Positions 8,669 to 17,666 of a stretch of DNA of 64,000 bases are shown here, in pieces. How positions within the stretch are numbered: the first letter of the stretch is position 1; each line of letters starts with the position of its first letter. Under the pieces are notes generated by a model that was not told where the DNA came from, did not search any database, and saw only the letters and a program-made list of their open reading frames with translations. Source of the DNA: Grimontia sedimenti (GTDB lineage Bacteria; Pseudomonadota; Gammaproteobacteria; Enterobacterales; Vibrionaceae); the NCBI RefSeq assembly GCF_011045095.1, contig NZ_JAALDL010000011.1, positions 124,001-188,000 on the forward strand. The letters run 5' to 3'. The position numbers and the translations under genes are program-made.

Positions 8669-9127
8669 TTAGCTTTCAGGGTTCTGTTCTGCACTGATCT
8701 CGGCATAGGTGTGTAGTAATTCTGTCAGGGTATTCACCCAGCCAAACACATCTCTCGGTGCGTTTTTCAGCAGTTTCTCAACTTCTTCACAATGCCTTTC
8801 CAACGTAATGGCTTGCTCCAAACGAAAAGAGATGGCGTAGAAATGCCAAAGGAGCAATCGCGTCATTCTTTCGCTGTTCTGCTTTGCATGTTCTGAATCG
8901 TCAAAAGCTTGTTGAGTTTCATTCAGTGCGATTGCAGTCATTCGCAACATGGCATCAAGACGTGCTGACAATAAACGTTCTTCACTGTCTATTTCTTCCT
9001 GATCAAATGTGAAGATTTCAGTCATCACATCTTCTGGCACCATACGGCTAATCATTCGGGCGCTGAATTCTTCCAGCTCATGACGTGGCATGGTGACAAG
9101 GCATTCGAAGGTGTAGTCACGAGACAT
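8669..9127 (-). CDS. Hypothetical helical protein
   Basis: A 152-residue acidic protein that I do not recognise. It has no signal peptide and no membrane segment, and most of it looks alpha-helical, with long amphipathic stretches (LSARLDAMLRMTAIALNETQQAFDDSEHAKQNSERM, about residues 53-90). One Trp-His pair (LLLWHFY) lies near residue 94. It stands alone, on the opposite strand from the EAL gene to its right and downstream of a long AT-rich gap. The ATG at 9127 follows a weak GAGTGCC-type site. Function unknown. Confidence 0.6.
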   Translation of the reverse strand: MSRDYTFECLVTMPRHELEEFSARMISRMVPEDVMTEIFTFDQEEIDSEERLLSARLDAMLRMTAIALNETQQAFDDSEHAKQNSERMTRLLLWHFYAISFRLEQAITLERHCEEVEKLLKNAPRDVFGWVNTLTELLHTYAEISAEQNPES

Positions 9128-10104
9128 AAGGGCACTCTAATTCGTTACAAATTCTCAAGCCCGTATTCTATACCCAAATGACCTGAAGATGCTCGAATTG
9201 AAGCCTTCCCTCAGGGTGAGTTGACTGGTGCTGTACTCTTTATGTTTTTTGGGTTTAGGTGACGAACACGAATGAATCCTGGAGCAACGAACTCTGACTT
9301 GCGGGATGAACAAAATGCTTTGGTGTCGATTGAGGCTTCATTTTGATTCCTCAAATTAATGATCTTCCTTCCAATATTGATATGAATGTTAGTCTTTTAA
9401 AGACGAAGATGTCCCTCAATAATTTTCATCTTTCGTTTTATTAGTATCAGTTAAATTAAAATCTTTAATTGAAATGATTGAATTTTCCCGCAGTAAGATG
9501 GAGATGTTTGACATATCTTGATAGCGACATCATTTATGACAGCAACCGCTTTCTTGTGTTTAAAATGTCTGTTTAAATGTATGTCTATGGTTTATGAGTT
9601 AAGAGTCTCATACATTATTTCTCGAGCTTTTATCTCATGTGCTCGAAACGTATTATTAGAGATCTGATTTTATATATGTAAATTGATTCATATGATTAAG
9701 TCATATGTCTCTAAAATGGTTCAATGATGACGATATGAAACCATTTGATACGAAGTGATATGGATGTAAACTTACTCGTCTGCGGAAAAATAATTTTACA
9801 AACATGGGGTTAGGTGATTTTATTGTAATTACTCCCAAAAAGGAGACAATTTTTTCAAACGCTTCTGGCACAAAGCTGATATGTTTTCTATTAATTATTA
9901 ATCGTTGATTTGGTTTGATTTGGTGATTTTCTATCAAGTTAATTTCATATCAATGATTAGATTTATCACTCTTCTAAGAATAAAAAATATAGAGAAGAGA
10001 AGAGGTCTGTGTGTCAATTTTAATTACCATAAAACGCAGATCTTTTAGTCAACAACAAGATTGAAGTATTCTTGGCACTAATAGGACATTGGGTTGGTGG
10101 GAGA
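9128..10104. other. Long AT-rich intergenic region
   Basis: Nearly 1 kb with strongly lower G+C than its surroundings and no convincing gene. A 78-codon minus-strand frame at 9701-9937 has no ribosome site and no family-like sequence. The left end (9171-9195) carries a TACCCAAATGACCTGAAGAT-type motif resembling a short dispersed repeat; a degenerate relative is at 33608. The rest presumably holds the promoter of the EAL gene. Confidence 0.5.
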
Positions 10105-11322
10105 GTGAAAAATACTAAACATGTTGCAGTCATAGATGACTCCGAGTCCGTGTTGTTGTTGATTCAAAAAATGCTTAACTGCTTGGGTTATGAAAAAGTC
10201 AGCTGTTTTTCATGCCCACAAACAGCATTAGATGAAATAAACATCGGAAAGACACACTATGACGTGGTCTTTACTAATTTAGGGATGCCAGATATTGATG
10301 GTATGTGCGTTATCCGTGAATTAGGGAAGATGAACTTCCGAGGTGCGGTATGCATTATTTCCGATTTGGAAAACCGCGTTACCGAATTGGCTGCGGAAAT
10401 CGCTAAGCTTCAGTGGGTCTATCTACTGGGTAGCATTTCAAAGCCAATCACCCTTGATGCCTTGGAAAACACACTGAACAAACTGCCAAAGCCGCATGAA
10501 ATGCAGTTTCAACAAAATTCTGCAATGGCGCGTGAAGCCCTGATCAAGTACCTGATCAATGGCAGTGTGGTGCCTTATTACCAGCCGAAAGTGAATCCCG
10601 TCACTCGTTGCGTTGAAAGTGTTGAGGTATTAGCACGCATTCTGGACGCTGACAGTGGAGGGGTGATTTTACCTGGATGTTTTCTGTCTACGGCAGTTCA
10701 GCATGACTTAGTCGACTTACTGACAACGACGATTGCGGAAAAAACAGCGTCTGACATGGAAACCTTGTCGGCGATTTTCGGGCAGGAAGTGACTGTTAGC
10801 ATCAACTTATCTGCGGAGCAGTTGGACGATCTGAGTATTCCCAACCGTTTGGATGCGCTGTTTAAAGAAAAGAATGTATTACGACAGCGAATCACGTTGG
10901 AAATCACCGAAGAGTCGGCGTTGAATTCCCCGGAACAACTGGAGTCCTTGAATCGTTTGCGGATGCAGGGTTTCGGTGTTTCGCTTGATGATTTTGGGAC
11001 GGGCTTTGCCAACTTTCGACATCTTCGTCACTTACCTTTTACAGAAGTGAAGGTTGATCGCTCACTGATTAGCAAGATCCACACAGATCACTTTGGTCAG
11101 GCTATCGTCCGTTCTCTGGCGGATTTCTCTCTGGAATCCGAATGCAAAGTGGTTGCCGAAGGCGTGGAGTTGGATGAGGAGTTGGAATACCTGACATCCA
11201 ATTACCCAAATATGCTGATACAAGGCTTTCTTATCTGTCATCCCAAGCCCATAGAGGAGTTGGAGGCTTGGTATGTAAAGTGGGAAGCGCAGTGTGAACT
11301 TAGCGATAAAGTGAAGTCCTAG
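10105..11322 (+). CDS. EAL-domain protein with degenerate receiver domain
   Basis: About 405 residues from the GTG at 10105; a TTG at 10072 is an alternative start. An N-terminal response-regulator receiver domain (HVAVIDDSESVLLLIQKML, then GSISKP) is joined to a C-terminal EAL phosphodiesterase domain that would hydrolyse cyclic di-GMP. In the receiver the phospho-acceptor Asp is replaced by Asn (FTNLGMPDIDG, about residue 58), so classical phosphorylation looks impossible. The EAL part has the catalytic set: an E-V-L variant of the EAL motif (EVLAR), SINLSAEQL, LEITEESAL, DDFGTGFANF, VKVDRSL, and VVAEGVE. It is probably an active phosphodiesterase controlled by protein contact instead of phosphorylation. 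No partner kinase gene is adjacent. Confidence 0.88.
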   Translation: MKNTKHVAVIDDSESVLLLIQKMLNCLGYEKVSCFSCPQTALDEINIGKTHYDVVFTNLGMPDIDGMCVIRELGKMNFRGAVCIISDLENRVTELAAEIAKLQWVYLLGSISKPITLDALENTLNKLPKPHEMQFQQNSAMAREALIKYLINGSVVPYYQPKVNPVTRCVESVEVLARILDADSGGVILPGCFLSTAVQHDLVDLLTTTIAEKTASDMETLSAIFGQEVTVSINLSAEQLDDLSIPNRLDALFKEKNVLRQRITLEITEESALNSPEQLESLNRLRMQGFGVSLDDFGTGFANFRHLRHLPFTEVKVDRSLISKIHTDHFGQAIVRSLADFSLESECKVVAEGVELDEELEYLTSNYPNMLIQGFLICHPKPIEELEAWYVKWEAQCELSDKVKS

Positions 11323-11357
11323 CCTAGGTGGAAAGTTCACCTAGGGTAGGTCAGCGC

Positions 11358-11651
11358 TCAATTCCTTCTCACACTGTGCACAATTTGTTCTGACTTTAAA
11401 TGAGCACTACGGGTTTTAATAACACTGATTTCTTCCGGGCTTAATCCGAAATCCTTAAGGAGGTAGTCCGGATAGCTTGCGAGTGAATCGCGAAGCTTTT
11501 CCCTTTGATGTATGAGCCGAAGTGCCCGATACCTCGCCATCACGCTTTCGACCAATTTCCAGATCATTCGGCTGAGTTCAATACGCGTCTCTTGATTCTG
11601 CTCAAAAGGCGCGACCAACAAAGTATGGCTTTTCTTTTCTGATATCCTCAT
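11358..11651 (-). CDS. DUF1127 small protein
   Basis: A 97-residue basic protein with a C-terminal DUF1127 (YjiS-like) motif: LRDSLASYPDYLLKDFGLSPEEI. In this family the short helical domain is associated with RNA or regulator binding and with stress or nutrient responses. It lies divergently next to a GcvA-like LysR gene, a pairing that suggests the regulator controls it. The ribosome site GGAGAGGCAA precedes the ATG. Molecular function is not known. Confidence 0.85.
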   Translation of the reverse strand: MRISEKKSHTLLVAPFEQNQETRIELSRMIWKLVESVMARYRALRLIHQREKLRDSLASYPDYLLKDFGLSPEEISVIKTRSAHLKSEQIVHSVRRN

Positions 11652-11774
11652 TTGCCTCTCCTCCAGTTTTTCTCTCTGTTGACTAAGATATGCTTAAGTT
11701 GAAACCAATCTTGGGCTACTACTTCTGCTACAACAAACGAGGTTTCCTGCTTCATGGATAAGGAAAACTAAATC

Positions 11775-12686
11775 ATGGAAGTTCAATTTCCCCCGTTGAA
11801 CGCGCTGAGAGCTTTTGAAAGTACAGCTCGGCACCTCAGTATTAAGCAGGCTGCGAAAGAGCTGCATGTCACGCCAGCTGCCGTTAGTCAGCAAATTAAA
11901 ACCCTGGAAAGCTATCTAGAGGTTGAGTTGTTTGAGCGCAAGGTGCGCTCAATTTCACTTACCGAAGTGGGTGAACAGCTTTATCCGTTTATGGAAGAAG
12001 GGTTCGCCAAACTCGAGGAGGGAATTCGGCAACTGCATCGGCATCGTCACAGCAACGAGCTGGTGGTAAGTGTATCCCCTACATTTGCCGCAAAGTGGTT
12101 GCTGCCAAGATTAGGGAGCTTTTACCAGCAGTATCCGGCGTATCGCTTGCGTGTAGATGCCAGCGAATCGCTGGTGAATTTCAGACAGGATGGCGTTGAT
12201 ATTGCGCTTCGCTATGGTGGTGGCAATTACACTGGTGTGCACTGTGAGGTACTGATTCCAGAAGAAGTGGTGCCAGTATGTAGCCCCGCGTTGCTGGAAG
12301 GTAAACATGCTTTGCGTTCGCCAGAAGACCTGAAGCACCACATGTTATTACGCTCTGATTGGCAAACCACGCAGGCGCAGGCACCTTGCTGGGGAATGTG
12401 GTTGTGCGCGGCGGGTGTTGAGCATTTAGATGCCAATTCCGGGCATCAGTTTTCAAGCGAAGCGCTCGCCATGCAGGCGGCGATAGAAGGGCAAGGCGTG
12501 GCTCTCACTTCCACTGCACTGGCGGACTTGGATGTGAAAGCAGGGCGTTTGGTGTATCCCTTTGGTCGTGAGCACAACCAGAAAGTGGCATTTGGATACT
12601 ACTTTGTCTGCCCGGAATCTCACCTCAGGATTAAAAAGGTTCAGGCATTCCACCGTTGGATAACGTCAGAGCTCAGTGCTGAATAA
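11775..12686 (+). CDS. GcvA-like LysR-family regulator
   Basis: A 303-residue LysR regulator of the GcvA subgroup. The start MEVQFPPLNALRAFESTARHLSIKQAAKELHVTPAAVSQQIKTLE is typical of GcvA-type proteins, and the substrate-binding part keeps the subgroup's signature VSVSPTFAAKWLLPRLGSF and VDIALRYGGG. It is divergent from the DUF1127 gene, with 123 bases between the starts, and probably regulates it. It ends in a bidirectional terminator shared with the RTX gene. A damaged relative lies at 62408-63354. Confidence 0.92.
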   Translation: MEVQFPPLNALRAFESTARHLSIKQAAKELHVTPAAVSQQIKTLESYLEVELFERKVRSISLTEVGEQLYPFMEEGFAKLEEGIRQLHRHRHSNELVVSVSPTFAAKWLLPRLGSFYQQYPAYRLRVDASESLVNFRQDGVDIALRYGGGNYTGVHCEVLIPEEVVPVCSPALLEGKHALRSPEDLKHHMLLRSDWQTTQAQAPCWGMWLCAAGVEHLDANSGHQFSSEALAMQAAIEGQGVALTSTALADLDVKAGRLVYPFGREHNQKVAFGYYFVCPESHLRIKKVQAFHRWITSELSAE

Positions 12687-12703
12687 GAAAGCGTTAGACA
12701 GTA

Positions 12704-12733
12704 AAAACGGCCCCTGAGGGCCGTTTTGCTTTT
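12704..12733 (+). terminator. Bidirectional terminator between LysR and RTX genes
   Basis: AAAACGGCCC / GGGCCGTTTT stem with a four-base loop (CTGA), followed by GCTTTTTG. It serves the plus-strand LysR gene and can work for the minus-strand RTX gene. Confidence 0.85.
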
Positions 12734-12759
12734 TGATGTGAACTATCAGGTAATGTCGA

Positions 12760-15700
12760 TCACGTAAAATCGAACATGTCCGCAGACATGCGGTCCACGT
12801 CGACGTTTTCCAGCGTGATCGTCGCAGCACCATCATTAACGGAAATCACGGTATCAGCGCCGCTTTGCCAGTACAGAAGTGCATCGGCACCACTGGCGAG
12901 TGAGCTGTCAATCTGGATGCTATCTTCACGCAGATTAAAGTCGGTGATGGTGTCAGAACCAGACTCGCTGTCGAAGAAGAATACGTCAGCATTCTTGCCG
13001 CCTGTGAGGGTATCAAATCCAGCGCCGCCAGATAAGAAGTCCTCTCCGTCTTGGCCTTTAAGCTCATCGTTTCCTTCATCGCCATAGAGCTTATCATCGC
13101 CCTGGTTGCCTTCCAGACGGTCATTGCCTGTGCCACCGTGAAGCTCATCGTCATAACCATTTCCTTCAATGGACATGGTGTCATAGCCAAAGCCAAGCTC
13201 TATAGAGGCAGCATTGCCATCGGCATCAACCAGGAAGTAGCTGCCGTCTTCTGTCTGAACGATAACAGGTGGTGTATTGTCATTCTGAATGCCAGTGACA
13301 TTAAGTTGGTGAATCAACTTACCATCTCCATCGATGGTGTAGAGGTCAACACCTTCGGTTGCATTTGGCATGACAAACACTGGCTCGCCATCCACATAAC
13401 CTGCCGAGGACATGTAAGCGCCACCACCAGAGATGGTGTCAGTGAGGTTGAGCGTGCCTTCTTCGCTGACAGAAAATACAGATGCGTAGTCCGCGCCGCT
13501 ACCAGAGGTAATGGCGTAGGTAGCACCATCTGACGTTTGGTAGAAGTTCACGGAGTTGCCACCACCTTCAGTGACCGTTTGGGTATCTACCAGCGTCAGG
13601 TCGCCGGTAACGCGATTAACGTCATACAGGTTGACGCTGCCATTGGCGCTGGAAACTACGTAAGTTTGTGAGCCGATGGAAACGATATCGATACCGGAAA
13701 CCAGATCGCCCGCCTCAACGGTTTTACCTGTTTCGGCGATTTTCCCGGTTTCAGAGTCGTAGGTCAGAATATCAATGCGGTCATTCTGAGAGCGGGTGAC
13801 ATACAGATATTCAGTGCCGTCGTTTGCTTCAAATACCACGTTTTCCCGCACGATACCGCCACGTAACCAGGTTTGCGAGCCGCCAAAATAGGACAGGCCG
13901 CCATCCAGAGACAGCTTACCGTCGTCTGAAATATGCCAGGTTGTGATTGAGCCACTGTTCTGTGAAGTGAGGAACAGGGTGGCTTGTCCATCGACATACG
14001 CCATGTTGGAATGTGTCAGGCCGTTACCCATTGAGCCCACGGACAAACCGGCATCTTGGACTTGTGCGGTAATGTCACCCTGCGAGGTGGTAGTGACAGT
14101 CTTGGTGCTGTTGTCGAACACCATGCGATCGGTTTCTGTCAGTGTGCCATCATTTTCCACACGGGAGAGAATAGCTGCACCGCTGTATCCCCATACGGTT
14201 GTCAGAACATAAGGCACACCGTCAATGTCGATCGTGGTGGTGGTCCAGCCGGAGTTAGCATCATTGGTGACCACATCGCCTTGCTGGAAAAGACCAATTT
14301 CAGAGGCTGAGCCATTGTCACCACGCAAAACATCATTGCCAGCACCACCTTCCAGTAAATCATTACCGTCTCCACCGAACAGCAAGTCATTGCGTGGTTC
14401 GCTGAAGAAATCGTCAACCGCTAATTTTACCGAAGAGGCATTGCCGTCTGCATCGACAAGGTAATAGCTGCCATCAACTGTCTGGACAATCACGGGTGGC
14501 GTGTTGTCATTTTGAAGATCCGTGATGGTCGTGCGCAGCTCAAGCAGGCCGTTTGCATCAATAGTGAAGAGATCCACACCTTCGGTCGCATTTGGCATCA
14601 CAAACACAGGCTGGCCTTCCACATAGCCTGCGGTCGACATATACGCGCCGCCACCATCGACAGTGTCAGTCAGCGTCAGTGAACCATCAGCACCCAATTC
14701 AAAGACCGAGGCATAATCACCACCAGAACTTGAGGTAATGGCATACGTGGTGCCATCTGAGGTTTGATAAAAGTTAACAGAGTTACCGCTGCCGTTAGTG
14801 ACGGCCTCGGTATCAATCGCGGTCAAGTCGCCTGTCGTTTCATTGACTGAGTAGAGATGAACGCTGGCATTGCCACTCGCGACGGCAAATGTCTGGCCGT
14901 AAGCCTCGATGATATCGATGCTTGAGGTGATATCACCAGCTACAACCGATTTGCCGGTCTCTGCCATTACACCGGTTTCCGGATCGTAGGTCAGGATATC
15001 GACACGATCCTGGAAAGGACGGGTGACATAGACATATTCGCTACCGTCGTTGGCTTCAAACACCACGTTTTCACGGATGATGCCGTCACGTAGCCAGGTT
15101 TGCGAACCGCCGAATTCTGACAAGCCACCTTCCAAAGAGAGAGTACCGTCTGGAGAGATTTCAAACGTGGTGATAGAGCCGCTGTTCTGGGATGTCAGGA
15201 ACAGGGTTGCTTTTCCATCAACAAACGAAATATTGGAGTGGTGGAGACCATTACCGAGTGCGTTAACCGACAGGCCTGCATCAGCCATGTCAGCGGTAAT
15301 GTCGCCGCTGGAAGAGATAGACGCTGTTTTGGTGCTGTTATCAAAGGTGATGCGATCGGTTTCTGTTAGGGTGCCATCTGTTTCTACGCGGGAAATGATG
15401 GTGGTACCGCTATAGCCGAACTGTGTGGTCACCACATAAGGCACGCCGTCGATAGTGACAGTCGTGGTGGTCCACCCGGTGTTTGCTGCACTTTCAATGG
15501 CTGGACCATCGGCTTTCAGTTGGACACCGTTGCTACCGCTTGAACCTTGGCCGACTTCAGGGTAGTTGCCATCATCACCCACGAGGTGATCATTGCCTTC
15601 ATTTCCCCAAAGCACGTCGTTGCCTGTGTCACCATTTAGGATGTCATTTCCTTCGTTGCCGAAAAGCACATCATTGCCTGTGCCACCGTGAAGTGTGTCG

Positions 15701-16083
15701 TTACCTTCGCCACCTCTTAAACGGTCATTCCCTTCTTCGCCATACAGGACGTCTATCCCTTCACCGCCGTAGAGGAAATCATTGCCTCGACCGCCGTAAA
15801 GGAAATCATCGCCTGTATTGCCTTCGACGCGATCATCGCCATCATCGCCGTAGAGAAAATCGTTGCCAAACCCCCCGCGTACCCAGTCATTACCGGCATC
15901 GCCATGGACGATATCGTCATCGTCTCCACCGATGACCGTATCATCGCCATCGCCACCGTAAACGTAGTCGGTGTTGCCATCCGCCTGGATAAAATCATTA
16001 CCGCCGTAACCGTAGATCGTGTCTACATCATTGGTTCCGCGCAGGTTATCGTCTTCTTCTGTCCCATTGATAATGTTTGCCAC
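12760..16083 (-). CDS. RTX calcium-binding protein with duplicated internal module
   Basis: A 1107-residue acidic protein, probably secreted by a type I system through its C terminus. Residues 1-172 are a run of GGxGxDxLxG nonapeptide repeats that bind calcium. Two closely similar modules of about 360 residues follow (about 200-560 and 608-962), beta-strand-rich with repeated SVNFYQTSDG, GGAYMS.AGYV and NDNTPPVIVQT segments, reminiscent of a beta-propeller. A short RTX block (about 565-595) separates them, and another closes the protein (965-1035). The last 70 residues (GGKNADVFFFDSESGSDTITDFNLREDSIQID) match the C-terminal region of serralysin-like RTX proteins that carries the type I export signal. 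No transporter gene is adjacent. Adhesin, matrix protein or enzyme cannot be decided. Confidence 0.9.
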   Translation of the reverse strand: MANIINGTEEDDNLRGTNDVDTIYGYGGNDFIQADGNTDYVYGGDGDDTVIGGDDDDIVHGDAGNDWVRGGFGNDFLYGDDGDDRVEGNTGDDFLYGGRGNDFLYGGEGIDVLYGEEGNDRLRGGEGNDTLHGGTGNDVLFGNEGNDILNGDTGNDVLWGNEGNDHLVGDDGNYPEVGQGSSGSNGVQLKADGPAIESAANTGWTTTTVTIDGVPYVVTTQFGYSGTTIISRVETDGTLTETDRITFDNSTKTASISSSGDITADMADAGLSVNALGNGLHHSNISFVDGKATLFLTSQNSGSITTFEISPDGTLSLEGGLSEFGGSQTWLRDGIIRENVVFEANDGSEYVYVTRPFQDRVDILTYDPETGVMAETGKSVVAGDITSSIDIIEAYGQTFAVASGNASVHLYSVNETTGDLTAIDTEAVTNGSGNSVNFYQTSDGTTYAITSSSGGDYASVFELGADGSLTLTDTVDGGGAYMSTAGYVEGQPVFVMPNATEGVDLFTIDANGLLELRTTITDLQNDNTPPVIVQTVDGSYYLVDADGNASSVKLAVDDFFSEPRNDLLFGGDGNDLLEGGAGNDVLRGDNGSASEIGLFQQGDVVTNDANSGWTTTTIDIDGVPYVLTTVWGYSGAAILSRVENDGTLTETDRMVFDNSTKTVTTTSQGDITAQVQDAGLSVGSMGNGLTHSNMAYVDGQATLFLTSQNSGSITTWHISDDGKLSLDGGLSYFGGSQTWLRGGIVRENVVFEANDGTEYLYVTRSQNDRIDILTYDSETGKIAETGKTVEAGDLVSGIDIVSIGSQTYVVSSANGSVNLYDVNRVTGDLTLVDTQTVTEGGGNSVNFYQTSDGATYAITSGSGADYASVFSVSEEGTLNLTDTISGGGAYMSSAGYVDGEPVFVMPNATEGVDLYTIDGDGKLIHQLNVTGIQNDNTPPVIVQTEDGSYFLVDADGNAASIELGFGYDTMSIEGNGYDDELHGGTGNDRLEGNQGDDKLYGDEGNDELKGQDGEDFLSGGAGFDTLTGGKNADVFFFDSESGSDTITDFNLREDSIQIDSSLASGADALLYWQSGADTVISVNDGAATITLENVDVDRMSADMFDFT

Positions 16084-16388
16084 GTCATAGTCTCCCTTTT
16101 GAGCATGTCTTGTTATTGTTTTGTGCTGGTTTATTCAGCTGTGAAATATAAAGGTCAAAAACCGCACAGGGAATGTGTCTAAGTCTTATCAATAAGACAA
16201 TGTTGTCAGTTGCATATAAGGAGTTTTAGGGAAGTATGAAGGATGAAAATTTGCCACCAAATAGCCATGCTAAAAGTAGGGCTGCAACTGACTGTATCTA
16301 ATGATCATTACGCTATTTGTAACATTCATTACTGAATTTTTATTCGCCATTTTGAATGGGGATGAAAAAAGCATGAGATTTAAAATAT

Positions 16389-16402
16389 AAACGTTAACGT
16401 TT
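16389..16402. promoter_or_regulatory. Palindrome AAACGTTAACGTTT, possible operator
   Basis: A perfect 14-base palindrome in an AT-rich gap about 300 bases upstream of the RTX start. The symmetric AACGTT core recalls operators of the LacI/PurR type, but no such regulator is nearby. Confidence 0.3.
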
Positions 16403-16512
16403 TCTGTTGTCTTCAACCTTGTAAAACAGCAGGTTTAGTTAGGTTTTTGGCGCAGTATTCGGGCATTAATATGAAGATGTCTGATTATTAATACTTTAAA
16501 TAACAGAAGATT

Positions 16513-16537
16513 AAGGCGGCCAATTGAACGCCGCCTT
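16513..16537 (-). terminator. Terminator-like stem-loop after AraC gene
   Basis: AAGGCGGC / GCCGCCTT, an 8-bp perfect stem with a 9-base loop 38 bases past the AraC stop. The minus-strand T-tract is weak (TTAATCTTCTGTT). Confidence 0.5.
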
Positions 16538-16574
16538 GAATGGCGTGTTTACTAAAGAATATGGGAAATAAATC

Positions 16575-17435
16575 CTATTCAAGAGGGATATAAATATCCG
16601 TTAGCAGCTCAGTTTGTGGTACTGAATGAACATCATTGAGATACTCTTCATAGGCCGGTTGGTTGCCCACACGCTCAGTGGAATTTGGTAACCATTCAGA
16701 AAATAACCAGCGATAGGCCGCATCCATATTTGCGTATGGGCCTTTGTAGCGCATTACCGCACATTTACCTGCTTGAATGTCAAAACGCTTCAATCCCTCT
16801 TCTATAGGGAACTCATCTGGATTCGCTACTGTGATACAAGCCAGAGAGCGCAACTCGTCGGTAGGCACAGTATCCGGGTCATCAAAATACACGCCGAAGA
16901 AACGGGTGCTTGGATCAAAGAGGTTGCGGGTCGCCAGCCAGCCCTGCAGCTTCTCGAATTGCTGTCCAACCTTCATGTAATCGCCGTGGTGTTCGAATCC
17001 GATAAGTGTCAGTGCTTCACTGTCTCTTACTGTGATCTCTTGCATGGGGTAGTCCTCGTTTTTCCGTATTGGTTGCGAAAATTGAACATGGTCACCCTCA
17101 CGCCTGAAGCGTGCAGGTGGCATGCCAAAGGTCTCACTGAAAACACGGGTGAAGCTTTGCACAGAGTTGTATCTCGCGAGGCGGCCAATCGCTTCAATGC
17201 TCATGTCCGTCTTAATTAATCTATCCGCCGCATAGTGAAGGCGTATCCAACGAATCGAGTCCGTCAGACTACTGCCGTAAATCCCGCGATAGACTCGGTG
17301 CAGGTGGTAAGGCGAAATCAACGCAACCTCAGCGAGCCTATCCATATCGAGATCACCTTCCAGGTTTTCGTAGATGTAATCCGATAGTACAGAAAGCCTT
17401 TTCTGGTAGTGCTCGGCAGTTGATTGGCGTTTCAT
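16575..17435 (-). CDS. AraC-family regulator with GyrI-like effector domain
   Basis: A 286-residue regulator. Residues 1-110 hold two AraC-type helix-turn-helix motifs (LDMDRLAEVALISPYHLHRVYRGIYG and SIEAIGRLARYNSVQSFTRVFSETFGMPPARFRR). The rest is a GyrI-like/AraC effector-binding domain of the Rob/SbmC type (ITVRDSEALTLIGFEHHGDY, KCAVMRYKGPYANMDAAYRWLFSEWLP) that binds small hydrophobic or cationic ligands. The ATG at 17435 has GGGAG at good distance; the longer frame to 17549 lacks family similarity. Such regulators often control drug or stress responses; no obvious target is beside it except the RTX and chemoreceptor genes. Confidence 0.88.
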   Translation of the reverse strand: MKRQSTAEHYQKRLSVLSDYIYENLEGDLDMDRLAEVALISPYHLHRVYRGIYGSSLTDSIRWIRLHYAADRLIKTDMSIEAIGRLARYNSVQSFTRVFSETFGMPPARFRREGDHVQFSQPIRKNEDYPMQEITVRDSEALTLIGFEHHGDYMKVGQQFEKLQGWLATRNLFDPSTRFFGVYFDDPDTVPTDELRSLACITVANPDEFPIEEGLKRFDIQAGKCAVMRYKGPYANMDAAYRWLFSEWLPNSTERVGNQPAYEEYLNDVHSVPQTELLTDIYIPLE

Positions 17436-17666
17436 TGCTGTTTCTCCCTTGTTTCCATCCCTACAAGTTATCAGCGGGCTTTTTAACAAATCCTGCGCAT
17501 TTTTTATTCGAAAACTAACCCTCTGAATAGTAACGCATGATGTGCCCAACCTGAGAGAACGCGGTCTGCATGTTGTGTAATTGTTCGATTTATCACTAAA
17601 GCGAATGGTGTGTGGGTCGATACATCATACGGTAAATGATTCATTTCATCGGGAAGGAGAAGCAGC

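Larger units (their letters stand above)
16084..16574. other. Intergenic region upstream of the RTX gene
   Basis: About 490 bases, AT-rich. It contains the leader of the RTX gene (AAGGGAGACTATG-type ribosome site just before the start), a 14-base perfect palindrome at 16389-16402, and a stem-loop at 16513-16537 at the end of the AraC gene. No gene is evident. Confidence 0.6.

Noticed and set aside
9701-9937. 78-codon minus-strand frame in AT-rich gap
   Set aside because: No ribosome site, no family-like content and AT-rich composition typical of non-coding DNA.
13051-13533. 160-codon plus-strand frame inside the RTX gene
   Set aside because: Antisense shadow of the RTX protein with no start site or family pattern.
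15483-15935. 150-codon plus-strand frame opposite the RTX repeats
   Set aside because: His/Arg-rich artefact of the antisense of GGxGxD repeats; the RTX frame explains the region.
15560-16010. Regular DNA repeats resembling a CRISPR or satellite array
   Set aside because: The period follows the 27-base RTX nonapeptide codons; there are no unique spacers of fixed size.
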